Assembly: GCA_949358305.1 (NCBI GenBank)
Contig: OX442318.1
Coordinates: forward strand, 7,674,501-7,738,500
Source: Strigamia acuminata
Lineage: Eukaryota; Arthropoda; Chilopoda; Geophilomorpha; Linotaeniidae
Reading direction: 5' to 3'
DNA length: 64,000 nt
The notes beneath the pieces were generated by a model. The model was given only the letters and a program-made list of their open reading frames with translations, ran no database searches and had not been told where the DNA came from. Position 1 is the stretch's first letter. Each line of letters opens with the position of its first letter. Positions 44,401 through 56,400 of the stretch are shown piece by piece. The translations under genes were made by a program, and so were the position numbers.

Positions 44401-47400
44401 ATAACTTTAAAAAAAAAAAAAAACCCCACAGCCACTTGATTGGCTAAGTTGAGTCCGTATCAATATCTGCCGCTACTTCAAACAAAATTCTTGCGGTCGA
44501 ATACTAGATTTGCAAGTTGTTCCAACATTTAATTCCAACAAAGCGCAGATAAAAATGTGTTTGTGAAAAGCAAAGTGGGCACTCGAAATATGCAGCGGTT
44601 CCTTCGCAGCACATAAAAGACGAGAAAAATCCGAGACGACCGACGCCTTTGCACGCATCACTGAGCACAATCTCAATCCCAAAAAAAAACATATATTTAA
44701 AAAAAAAAAAAAAATTTCTAATAAAAAATTCCGTATAATCGATTCACAGCCAAAATCACAAAGATTAAATTTAAATTTCATATTTTCACAAATTAAACCT
44801 GCAAAAAACATGACATTTTCATTTCTAATCCACCCACTCTATTTAATTACATTTATACACTAATTTTGGAGATTACGTTACACCCATGGCGAGGCGGCAA
44901 TTAGCGAGTGGCCGCTACCAGAAATGGAGTCAAATTGGCACAGACAAAGAGAATCCGTGCCTTTCACCTGTAATTTGGACAGTTTTGACAAGATCAATAA
45001 GAGCTAACAACCTCGTTTCCACCTTTACTTTACTCTGGCCTTCCCCTCTAATACAAACTGATCACGTAACGCTATATGCATCCATCTGACTAAAAACATA
45101 ACATTCAAAACTCCTATCAACTCTACATTTAACACGAGAATTAGCATTCCCTATATTAACACGAGTTACACTCATAGCACGATGTTAACACAAGATTCTC
45201 GTCTCCAAAAATTTCATGCAAACGTGATGAAACTCGTGGCAAGACCTTAAGACGACCCTGTTGTTTTGTCGTGCCACGAACGTCAAAATAAGATTTTACG
45301 CGAGATTCTCGTGTTATTCTTTATGAAAGAATTAACGCAACAATAAATTTATCAGTCCCATCAAAAGATGCTGTATTTCTTGTTAAAACGAGTAGGCCTT
45401 TTTGACGAAACTCGAGATTCTCGTCTTAAGGTCGTGCAACGAGTTTGCAACGGAAAACGTGCTTTGATCACTATTACTACGCTTACATGCACGGAATATT
45501 TCGAGTGGTGAAAAAATCAAATTGTTGTTTACATGCAGAAAAGGTCACATAGTTGTGAATATTTCATCTCGCTCGAAATATTCCGTGAATGTGGAAATCA
45601 AGATGGCTGACAATTTTCATGTTATGACGTAAACATCACCATTTCCGGTCACAAAAATCAAGAAAATAAGCGAAATCAAAAAAATAAAAAATAAAATGCA
45701 TGCAATTTTCGTCGTACCACAAAATTAAAATTTAAAAACGAGATTTTACACGAGATTCTCGTGTCAAACCTCGTGCCACGACTTAAAACACGACCGTGTT
45801 GCGCCTACTGAAAAATCACATGTTGTTTTGCACTTCGCAAGTCAAATCTCAACTTCACATTTCAATTTCAGTGTTGCTACATTATTCAAACCACTCGGGG
45901 TGGTTGATTACACCATTACACAAACGTCTGTCATTATTCCTTAAAAATAAAAATCCCACTCACTTGGCAAATAGCAAAACGGAGCCAAAAGGTCGACAAT
46001 TCAACAAACCGGCGACTTATTTCGTTGAAAAAGTGGTTTTCAACGCGGGAAAAACTCGCAAGATGTTGAAATTTGATTACGATATGACAAATTCCGTATT
46101 CGAGTCTTGAAAAGTGAACTGTTAAACAAGTCGCTCGCAATGTAATTAATTAAAATGTGCCATTCAGTCCCTGTCTACATTTCAATTTCGAGTCAGACAA
46201 GGCCCAAAATTTATTCCTTATTCTCATTCAAATGGGAAATTCAAATTTCTCTCAATACATGTGTAAATTCGTCCAATACAAATAAGTAATCATGGGAAAA
46301 AATGGTTAAAAGAGAGTGAAGCACCGAGATGAAAAATTAATTTCAGTTTGTAATTAAAAGAAACCCTTTAATCGAATCAAGTGCTATAAATAGAACGACA
46401 ATTTCACGCTACCATCCTTTCAGGCTTTTTGCAAAATGAATCTTTTTTTCTTTTTTTTCCTTCCTCCCATTCTCTTTATTTCTTTTTTCTTAATATAAGG
46501 AACTGAAATTCAGCAAACGTGTGCAAAACTTCAAATTTTAGAATGATGGCACTTTGAAAACAATGCTTATCTATGCATTTAAAGCTCCATAAACTGCAAT
46601 TCCCTAAAAAAATAATAATAAATTATTTTAAAATAAAAATCAAAATTTTTTCAAACAAAATGATAAATTAATCGCATTTGTCGTCGCATTTGTTCATCCA
46701 GTTGCTTTCCTACCCCGGAAAATGGATTTTTCTCACACATTTTGCCCTTTAGTGATGGTCCAGCGTGATTAGAGCAAGTTTAAGGGTCCCTTTTCACCAA
46801 AAAAAATTTTTCCCGTCACAATTCAACTCAGTAGCACGGAATTGTGATGTTATCTCAAGATATATTTCAAAATTTAATACAAAAAAAAAAAAAAATCAAA
46901 TTTTTTTGAATGGTCTCCATCCTACACGATAATTAAAACGAAAGAGGAATAAAAACTAAAAAAAAAAAAAAAAAAAGCAGGTTATCCTCCATCGATTTAA
47001 TTTTCAACCCTATTTATGTACATAATACATTACGTACCAACGATGTAATCAATCTGAGAGCTTCACCTCGGTTTCATCACGCAAATGCCACCAGACCAAA
47101 TGTATCTCTGCACGCAACCATTCCTCCCCCCCATCTCTCTTATACCCAAAAAAAAAAAAAAAAAAATCAACGTCCATCTTTTATTTTAGAAAAATAACTG
47201 CCTGACGGAATTAGTTTATCTATTTGCACAAAGCGAAAATAAAAAAAAAATCACTTTTCACAAACAATTTAATTAGAGAAAAGGGAAAATAGATTTCTGA
47301 GAAAAATAATTGCCTACGTTACATCTCGCTTTCATTTCGTATCGATCTAAGCGCTGAATACTCCAAACTGCTACAAAAGAGGCAACAACATGGCGTCTGA

Positions 47401-50400
47401 AGCCTCGAAATGGGGAAAAAATTGACGGCCAAATCGTATCGACAATTACCAACTGGGTTTATTGTATACAAACGGAAATAAAAAGATGGTTGGGAAGTTT
47501 TTAATGAAAGCGATAAATTACGTTTAGGGGCGTCCAAATCCCCGAATGCTGCGAGATGGCTTATGAACTGATATATAAGCCGCCGACTTCACCTTCCAAT
47601 AACGCAACTAAAATCTTTTCGCTTTGTCTTAGAGTTTTGCTTCTCTCTTTTTTCCCTCTTTCAAGCCAAACAAAAGGTTAAAGTTGGTTCCGCTAAGCGA
47701 CATCTTTTTTTCCAGTTTGCCAATTTATCACCTGCCAATTGGCAAAAGCCATTTCCACACGTCTCAAACGCCAAAAAAAACTTTAAATGTTGTGCAAATG
47801 TTGACCCAATGTTAATAAAACTCGAGCTATTGACATTTCACCAGCTGCGATTCAAAAATTAAAATATTTTGTCTTTTACTTCAATTTTAAAACAAAAATG
47901 ACATCATTTCCTGTCCCATTTATTAAATCAAACTATATTTTTATTTTTAACAAATCCAAAAAATATTTAAATGTTGTTCAAATGTTAATCAAAAGTCAAT
48001 TTTTCGACATTTCACAATCTCCACACATTTTAACACCTACAAAAAAAATCAAAATGTTATCCAAATGTTAATCAAACTTAATTTAGTGACATTTACCAAT
48101 TCCCACACGTGTTTACACATCCAAAAAAAATTAAAATATTGTCGCAATATTATCCAAATGTTAACCAAAACCAATTTATTGACATTCCACAATGCGTAGC
48201 CATAAAATCTCCTTTTTATACATCCAAAAACCCCTAAAAACATTGTGCCTACGTTGCCCAAACGTTGCTAAAGTGTACATTTATTGTCATCTGGCATTTC
48301 CATAAAGGAAATGACCAAATGGAAGGTCACCGAAGGCAGGCAGGTATCCGTTCCGCGACGGGCAATTTTTTGAGCAGTTTTTGCTGGCATGAAAAATCAT
48401 ATCGATTTCATAGCGGGTAGAAGCGGTATTTTTACTTGCCTCGATTGCCGCTCGCTGCACTTAAACATAAAATAGTAGCAGCAGGCGCTAGACACGAGAG
48501 GGTGGAGCTCAAACCACGTTGCTTCGGCTCAAAAATTCACAATCTGCCGATCGATAATCAGGTTGTGCACTCACTGAAAAATAGCGTCGATCAAGAGAGT
48601 GATAACAAAAGCCACCTCATTACATCAATGACACGTCGAACCGACCTCTTTTTGCCAAATAAAATCAAACATGAAATACGTAACGAGCATCTGTTTATGG
48701 CAAAACGGCAAATTCGATACTAATTCCAGTGGTAATTGCACTCCTGGCTTACGAGTAATTCCCTCACCGACATGCTACATGCTTCCATCAACGATTTTAC
48801 ATCATACACTCGCACCTGCCATTCACTGAGAGAGGGACTTAATCAACGTCCAAACACTACATTTCACATTTTCATTTCTCCCTTATTGTTCTCACTTGAT
48901 GCAGCGCGCGCACGACCTGCTTTTCCCAAATAACTACAACTCTAAATACTACTTCGTGCACATTCAGTCGAAACTCGAAAAGCAAATGGCGACCACTTCG
49001 AACCCGCGTCGTTTTGCAATTCTTCGCTTCGTGTAGTACACATAAGACTTTCAGACTCTGAATATTCAGGTTGTCACGCCGCAAACGAAATGGTTCCGCC
49101 TGTGTGTTTGGCTGTCTTTCCGTGTGCGGAAATTGTTTGGTATAAATTAATCAAACATTTTAAGTAACATCTGTCTTCGCATTCAGTATCCACCTCCGTC
49201 TTACGTACAACCGGTCACGATCGATCGCATTACCACAATGCATTCTGGGTACTCAGAATTTTTCCGTGCACCATCACTGCCCGAAAGAACAGAACTCCCG
49301 TCGCCAGAAAGTTTTCGTGTGTGGTAAGCGGAACCATGTGTACCACGTCGACCAAAACCTCTGTCCGCTCACAAAAAGTGACCATTCCGTGCACGAAATC
49401 ACGTCATGTGTACTTGATTCAGAGTCTAAACAATATTTTTATGAGTACCACCCTTGGCAGGAAACTTAAGACTTTGATTCCTGTTACCATTCCGTGCACG
49501 GAATCACGTCATGTGTACTTAGCTTTAGTCTAAATTACTTTATGAATGCACCAACTAATTATAACGTCAAATCCGTCGTACACATAAGGGAAAACTACTT
49601 GCCGCAAACTCCGTCCGCAATCGATAAAACCAGAAAACCAAACCGTTACATTCCGTACAATTTACATGTCCATTGGTTGCCAAGCAACCACTTACGCTAA
49701 ACATATTACACACTCTTCCCCAAAATTTTTACACACTTATAAATCTCCTTTGCGAGGTGCCACCGCGTTCGCTCCATATTGCGAACAACTCGCTTCTGGT
49801 CGTGCAACTTGCCAAGTTGATTGTCCTGGGACTCTCTTTAAAACCATCCTTCGGTTCCTCTACCTTTCTTTCTTTCTTTCTTTCTTTCTTTTTCTCGCAC
49901 CTCTTCTGATTCTTAATCACAGCATCGTCTCACTGAGTTGAGGTCTCTTTTAATTGCGCTGCACTCGCGTTGCTCGATGATATGATTTCAAATTCTCCTC
50001 TTGTGGAAGAGGAAAAAGGAAAAAGAACGCTCTCCCGCGTCTGATTGATGTGTTTCCGGTGTACCAATAATGTTTCTTTGGCTCTCAGCAAACAAAAGAC
50101 GTTTCCTTGCCTTTCTATTGCTGTTCCAGCCGATATAACACGATTTGCTTACTGGCTGCTCAGTGTACTGTTGATTGTGGGTTTGGCAGGTATTATTCCT
50201 TTAATCACGTGACGACTTCGGCTGGGCAGGGGTCTCTGCTCGTGGCTAATTGCATTGGAAGCTGATGTCCATTTGTTTGTGCTCTGGTTTCGTCGAGCGG
50301 GTTTCGCTTTCTCAAATGAATTTCATGCTGCCGTCATCATGAATATGTAATACGCTTGTTGTTTGTTCTTCTTCTGCCGTGTTTATAAGAACGAGGGCGA

Positions 50401-53400
50401 TAATCCCGCACGATTCCTACTAGCCCCTTGTCGTGACGAGGCTTTCTTTCCACACACACACACTCGCGCAATTTCTTACATTTTATATACAGGAAATGAA
50501 AAATCTGTTTATTTTCGCCATTTTTCATGCGACTTCCAATAAGAAAATGTGAATTTTGAAAATATAAAAATCTGGAAAATCCTCTCCATTTATCATAATA
50601 ATTTCCCCCATTTTTCAAATTTTTCAATTCAAAAAAAAATTTAAAAAAAAAATAAAAATAATAATAATAAAAATTTAAATTTAAAAAAAATTAATCGAAA
50701 CCACCTTGTTTTACTCAAATTTCATAATGTTTTTCATCATCCCATAACAAAATGCATTTAAATGCACATTCAAATAAAGAAAAAAAAAAAAAAAAAATGC
50801 AACTTTACAAAACTACAAATAGAAAATGCAAATTCACAAATCGAAATTTTTTGATTAACATTTCCAAATTTCCCATTACCCAATTGAATTCTCCCATCCG
50901 TAAAAAACCTGCATTTAATTTTAATAAAAAAAAAAATAAATAAATAAAATCCGACATGTTTTAATTCCATCAGTTTGTCTACAATTGATAAACAAGATGC
51001 ATGTGTTGGTGCAATGTAACTTCGCCTGTAGAAAGTGTGTTGAATTGAGGGCAAAGTGACAAGCGGCCGGTTGTAGTAGTCATTCCAACGACTGGGCACG
51101 TAGACAGGCCTCATTTTAGTGGTTGGACGTGCAAGCAACTCGCTTTTCACTCGAGTCCTGCCATTTTATACATTCTCTTCAAAATGGTTTTGCAAGATTT
51201 CAAAATGTCTCAAAAAGATGAGAGGGCCGTAACCCATCGTCTTTACCCCGCGATAAGACAATGAAATACTACGTGCTCGACCCAGACCCAATAAATTACA
51301 CCCAAAACTCGCACCTGCTTCAATCCCAACCCATCTCCCACTTCTTCTTCTTCTTCTTCCTTTTACCTTATTAATTTCACATCGCCGCCACTGAAACTAA
51401 ATATATTCATCCAAACGCAATTTCCGTCTCGGCACAAACATCGATAAGTCATTGACTAGTCGGGCCCAACATTCAATGGCATTGCCCTTTGCTCCAGCAA
51501 TTAATCGATGGCGCTGTAGCGGAGGGCTTAGGCACCCAGGCCAGGAAAACCTACTCCATCTGCAAACCCTTAAAAAAAAACGTCGATAGCCTAAAACCCG
51601 CTGATAGAGCGCGGCTTCCCTGCACAGCCTTCGCGCCGTTAGCATTCAAAAAGTCGTGTTTTAAGTGTTTTAGGTGTTTTTCTTCTCATCACCACTGCCA
51701 AAAACGCTTCATATGTTGCCAACAACAGGAAGTGTTTTAAGTGGCTTTGTTCTTCGTCTGAGCCAGCCATTTTATTTCTCGCTTCAACAAAACATTGATC
51801 TTATAATAACTTAATTAGATTTAAACACTCAAAACATCTTTTTGACTGCGGATAAACCGTCATAATTATCAACTAAGTATGCTGGACAATGGACACAATT
51901 CACAAATGGTCATTGTCCAGTGCTGGGTGAGAGATGAAACGCACAAGAGTGCCCAGCTGTGTATATGGTCACTCTAATCAAACCATATCTGCAGTTGATG
52001 CATGCAGTTAAACCCTAGAGAATCTCGTGTCGGCCTTTCAGACGGTCGCCTTCTTCGTGTTAGCGGATGGTTTTCCGACACGAGAATCTCGTGTTAATAC
52101 TTGTGTCATTTTGTAGGACAAGTTACATTCAAGTGCGCCATCTCGTGTTAACGTTGTGACGGCGTCATGGAGACGGGTTACTTCGATAATGGACGCATGC
52201 TCACGTAAAATAAAGACAAGGACTCCGTATTATTGGTAGAACCATTGCGTTAATTCCATATTGAATGCGTCTGTACTGTTGTTCCTCATCTCATTTCTTT
52301 TCATCCCTTCACCACACTGGATACCGCTCTGTGAAATTGCTTTCAGTGGTTAGAAATTAATAATTCAAACCTATCAATGTTAAAATGTCACCGCTTTTAC
52401 CACCGGTATTGAATCCATCAATTCTTAAAAACACATCTGTATGGACCCGAACAGAAACCTCAACTAATCGCGCTAACGCGTTACACGAAGGTGAACAAAA
52501 GACATAAAGAGTGTATGATTTTCACCAAAACTAATTCACTCTCTTTTATCCCATCAAGATGCTTTTTAATCAGCCGAGACGGAGCCATCCATTCTTTCTC
52601 TCTCTCTCTCTTCCCCCCCACGCCCCCCCCCCCCACCACCACCCACTCTAATCCTATAAACAGTTGTTGACGACCAATCTGTATTCAGGTGCAACGTTCC
52701 AATGACAAAACCCGTCAATACACAAACACAAATTAATTAATCCAAACATTGATTCAACAATGTCATTTCACTGCGTGTCAACAATGTCACTTCCCGGCTT
52801 TTCAACAAAGTGATTGCGCTGCATTTCAACAAAGTGATTATTCGGCATCTCAACACAGTGATTTCAACAAAGTGATTATTCGGCATTTCAACAAAGTGAT
52901 TATGCTGCATTTCAACAATGTCATTTCCCTGCATTTCAACAATGTCATTTCCCTGCATTTCAACAACGTTATACCTCTGCATTTCAACAATATCATTTCC
53001 CTGCATTTCAACGATACCATTTCCCTGCATTTTAACTAAGTCATTTTCCTGCATTTTAACCAAGTCATTTTCCTGCATTTTAATAACAAAATCATTTCCC
53101 TGCATTTCAACAATGCTATTTCACTGGATTTCATTATTTTGATTTTCACACCAATTTCTTGCGGGATAAAAGCGAGAAAAGCAAATTGTGCAATAGATAA
53201 GACAACAAATCGGCGTTGTAATTTGTATTATCTCTTAGTGGAATCTTGTTGCTTAACTACACACTCGAAAATAAAGAAAGAGAAATGAGCAAATATTTCT
53301 TCTCCACTCCCATTTATCATCGGCCGCTTCTCATCCTTCGGCGATGAATCTAAGGGGTTTAAAATCAATTTGACATCACGTCGGGCCCATGAATTTCCCT

Positions 53401-56400
53401 CCGTTAGCTTCTCCTTCTACAATTACAAATTATTGCGGCAAAAACACAACTCCTGTAGGATTATTCCCATCCCTGAGGATGCATGGCGCTAAGGTCTCGT
53501 GCACTTTGGATGCGTGGTATATCTTGACCGAGCATGTTCAGTTTGGTTGTCAACTGCAGCATCTGGCGAAGGTTACCGGAGAAATTGTTACAACGCTTTT
53601 TGCTAATAGATTTACAACAAATGTCATCACTTCGACATCGATTTTTTGGGGACTGCTATGGGAGGGTTAATTGTTGCGAAATTAGATCGCCCATTATGCA
53701 CCAACAATAACATAATTCAAAAAACATGTTGGGAAAAAGGAACAAAAACGACAATAAAAGGGTAGGAAAGAAAATGACAAATAATACCAGAAAAAAAATT
53801 ATATGTTAAAGTCGCGCCGCCTATTGTCATTACAGAACCAAAATGGCAACCTCAAACACGTGTTAAATACTTAAAACGTGGTTAAAACGCAAAACGATTC
53901 AATTGTGTATCAGTTTAAAAAAAATTAATTTTATCAGTAAAAAAAAATAATTTTATCAGTTAAAAAAAATATTTTTATCAGTATAAAAAATATTATATCA
54001 GTTAAAACTGAATGCTATATCAGTTAAAACTGAATGCTATCAGTTACAACTGAATGCTATCAGTTACAACTGAATGCTATCAGTTACAACTGAATGCTAT
54101 CAGTTACAACTGAATGCTATCAGTTACAACTGAATGCTATCAGTTAAAACTGAATGTTATCAGTTAAAACACAATTTTGCGTTAAAACACAATTATATCT
54201 GTTAAAACACAATTATATCTGTTAAAACACAATTATATCAGTTAAAACACAATTATATCTGCTAAAACACAATTATATCTGCTAAAACACAATTATATCT
54301 GCTAAAACACAATTATATCTGCTAAAACACAATTATATCTGCTAAAACACAATTATATCTGCTAAAACACAATTATATCTGCTAAAACACAATTTCATCT
54401 GTTGAAACAGCAGCTGCATTCAAAATTAAAATAGAAATATTTTACCAATTTTAGTTTAATTGTATTTTAAGTTTAAATTTTGTGCGAGACAATTTTAACT
54501 CTATTTTATAAAACTGATAACATGTGATAACTTTTACATGACATCATTGATCACGTGGTATGTAGCCAATTCCAAAATGGTAGCATATTAGAAAAAAAGA
54601 TGCGTTGTTTGAATGTTATTATTTTTAGTGCAATTTAAAATTTTTAAGCATTGCTGGTAGAAAAGAGAAAGAAATTTTAAAAGAGTATGACCAACTGGCA
54701 CTAGATGTTACTGACAGCACAAATACAAAGATGAAGTGATTGGACATAACATGGAGAAAGAAAGAATAAATTTATTAATAAAGCGTGTAAATAATATTTA
54801 TTATCAATCTTAGTTCGAAAAATATCATTTTATGGTTTGAATAAAAATGGTGAAAAACTAAAGAAACAACCGCATGTTCACAAGTGAGTTATTTTCATGA
54901 AAATTCTCCAGAAATTGAAATTCAAAATTTATGTATTTATGTTTTAGGTGTGCGCAGCAAAAAAAATTAAAATAAAACAGGAAGTGATGTAATAAGTTGT
55001 GAAGTGATGTCATATGAATACAGATAAATTTTAAATTTGTGAGTGCTTGAGTTTTAATTTAATTTTGCTTCAATTTTTGTAAAACTTTCGAAACAAGTGA
55101 AATGCATAACTACACTTAAAACTGAAGTAAAATAGTTTAGTAAAATTGTATTTAAGTTTGTATTTTTACCAATTTTAGTTTTACATTTAAAATAAGACAG
55201 GAAATGATGTATCAGTTTTGCTTAAAATTGAAGTAAAACACAAAATGTTTTAATTTTTGAATACAACTACTGTTAAAAACTGTTAAAACTGTTAAAACAC
55301 AATTTTATCTGTTAAAAAACAATTTTATCTGTTAAAACACAATTTTATCTGTTAAAACACAATTTTATCTGTTAAAACACAATTTTATCTGTTAAAACAC
55401 AATTTTATCTGTTAAAACACAATTTTATCTGTTAAAACACACTTTTATCAGATAAAATACAATTTGTTAGTTAAAACACACTTATCAGATAAAACACACT
55501 TTATCAGATAAAACGTACTTTTATCAGATAGAACGCACTTTTATCAGATAAAACACACTTTTATCGGATAAAACACACTTTTATCGGATAAAACACACTT
55601 TTATCGGATAAAACACACTTTTACCACTTAAAAAACACAATTTCCTCACTTAAAACACACCTTTTACCACTTAAAAAACCCAAATTTCATCATCCAAAAC
55701 GCACAACTCATATGTTCCAACCCCAAAAAAGCTTTAAAATTTCCAATTAAAACCTCTCTTAGCACACCCGCGCAGTACACAATCCACAAGCACTAAATCT
55801 CCTTCCAATCAACATTAATCACAACGCGCTTTTCACAATTTCTAAACATTGAACTTGATAAAATATTCCTCCCGAGTGGAAAATGCAAAAGACGCAATTT
55901 AGTTCAATTTACGATGTGGTATAAATTCGCAAGCAATCATCATCTTGCTGCCCCTTTTATTAAAATTGATCCTCGGAAGGAAATCAACACCCACGCGAAT
56001 AAATCTCCCTCATTACAAGCAAAACCACAGTAAACAAAACCCCCCACGCAAAACAAAACAAAAAAAACCCCCCCAAAACCCCCTTAAAGATGACACAGTT
56101 TCGGTCATTTTCAATTTGAGTTGCTGCTTCTGAGCTGCGCCTCGCAAACAAAGACGCAAAATTGAAACGACTGGTTACTACGGCAACCGTTTCAAAAAAC
56201 ACTCGCACAAGCCGCTCGTTGCTTTCAGGCGCAGTAGGGAACATCATTCGTGACAAACTCATTTTGAGTGCGAACTACCCAACCCGAGTATCCGCCATCT
56301 GCTGCCCAACAACCAACCCCCAAAACACACTAATTAAACTATTAAATTCATAAGAAAAATATAAAAAAATAAATAAAAAATAATAATAAAAAAAATCCAT

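Noticed and set aside
49666-49941. Plus-strand frame ending in a hydrophobic stretch (LSFFLSFFLFLAPLL)
   Set aside because: The hydrophobic part is a (CTTT)n microsatellite; nothing upstream resembles a protein.
51397-51645. Basic reverse-strand frame of 82 codons
   Set aside because: Arg-rich chance frame in a GC-richer patch, no splice context or recognisable motif.
52737-53142. Open frames with EMQGNDIV or CISTMSFP repeats
   Set aside because: Made by a 24-bp satellite; no independent support.
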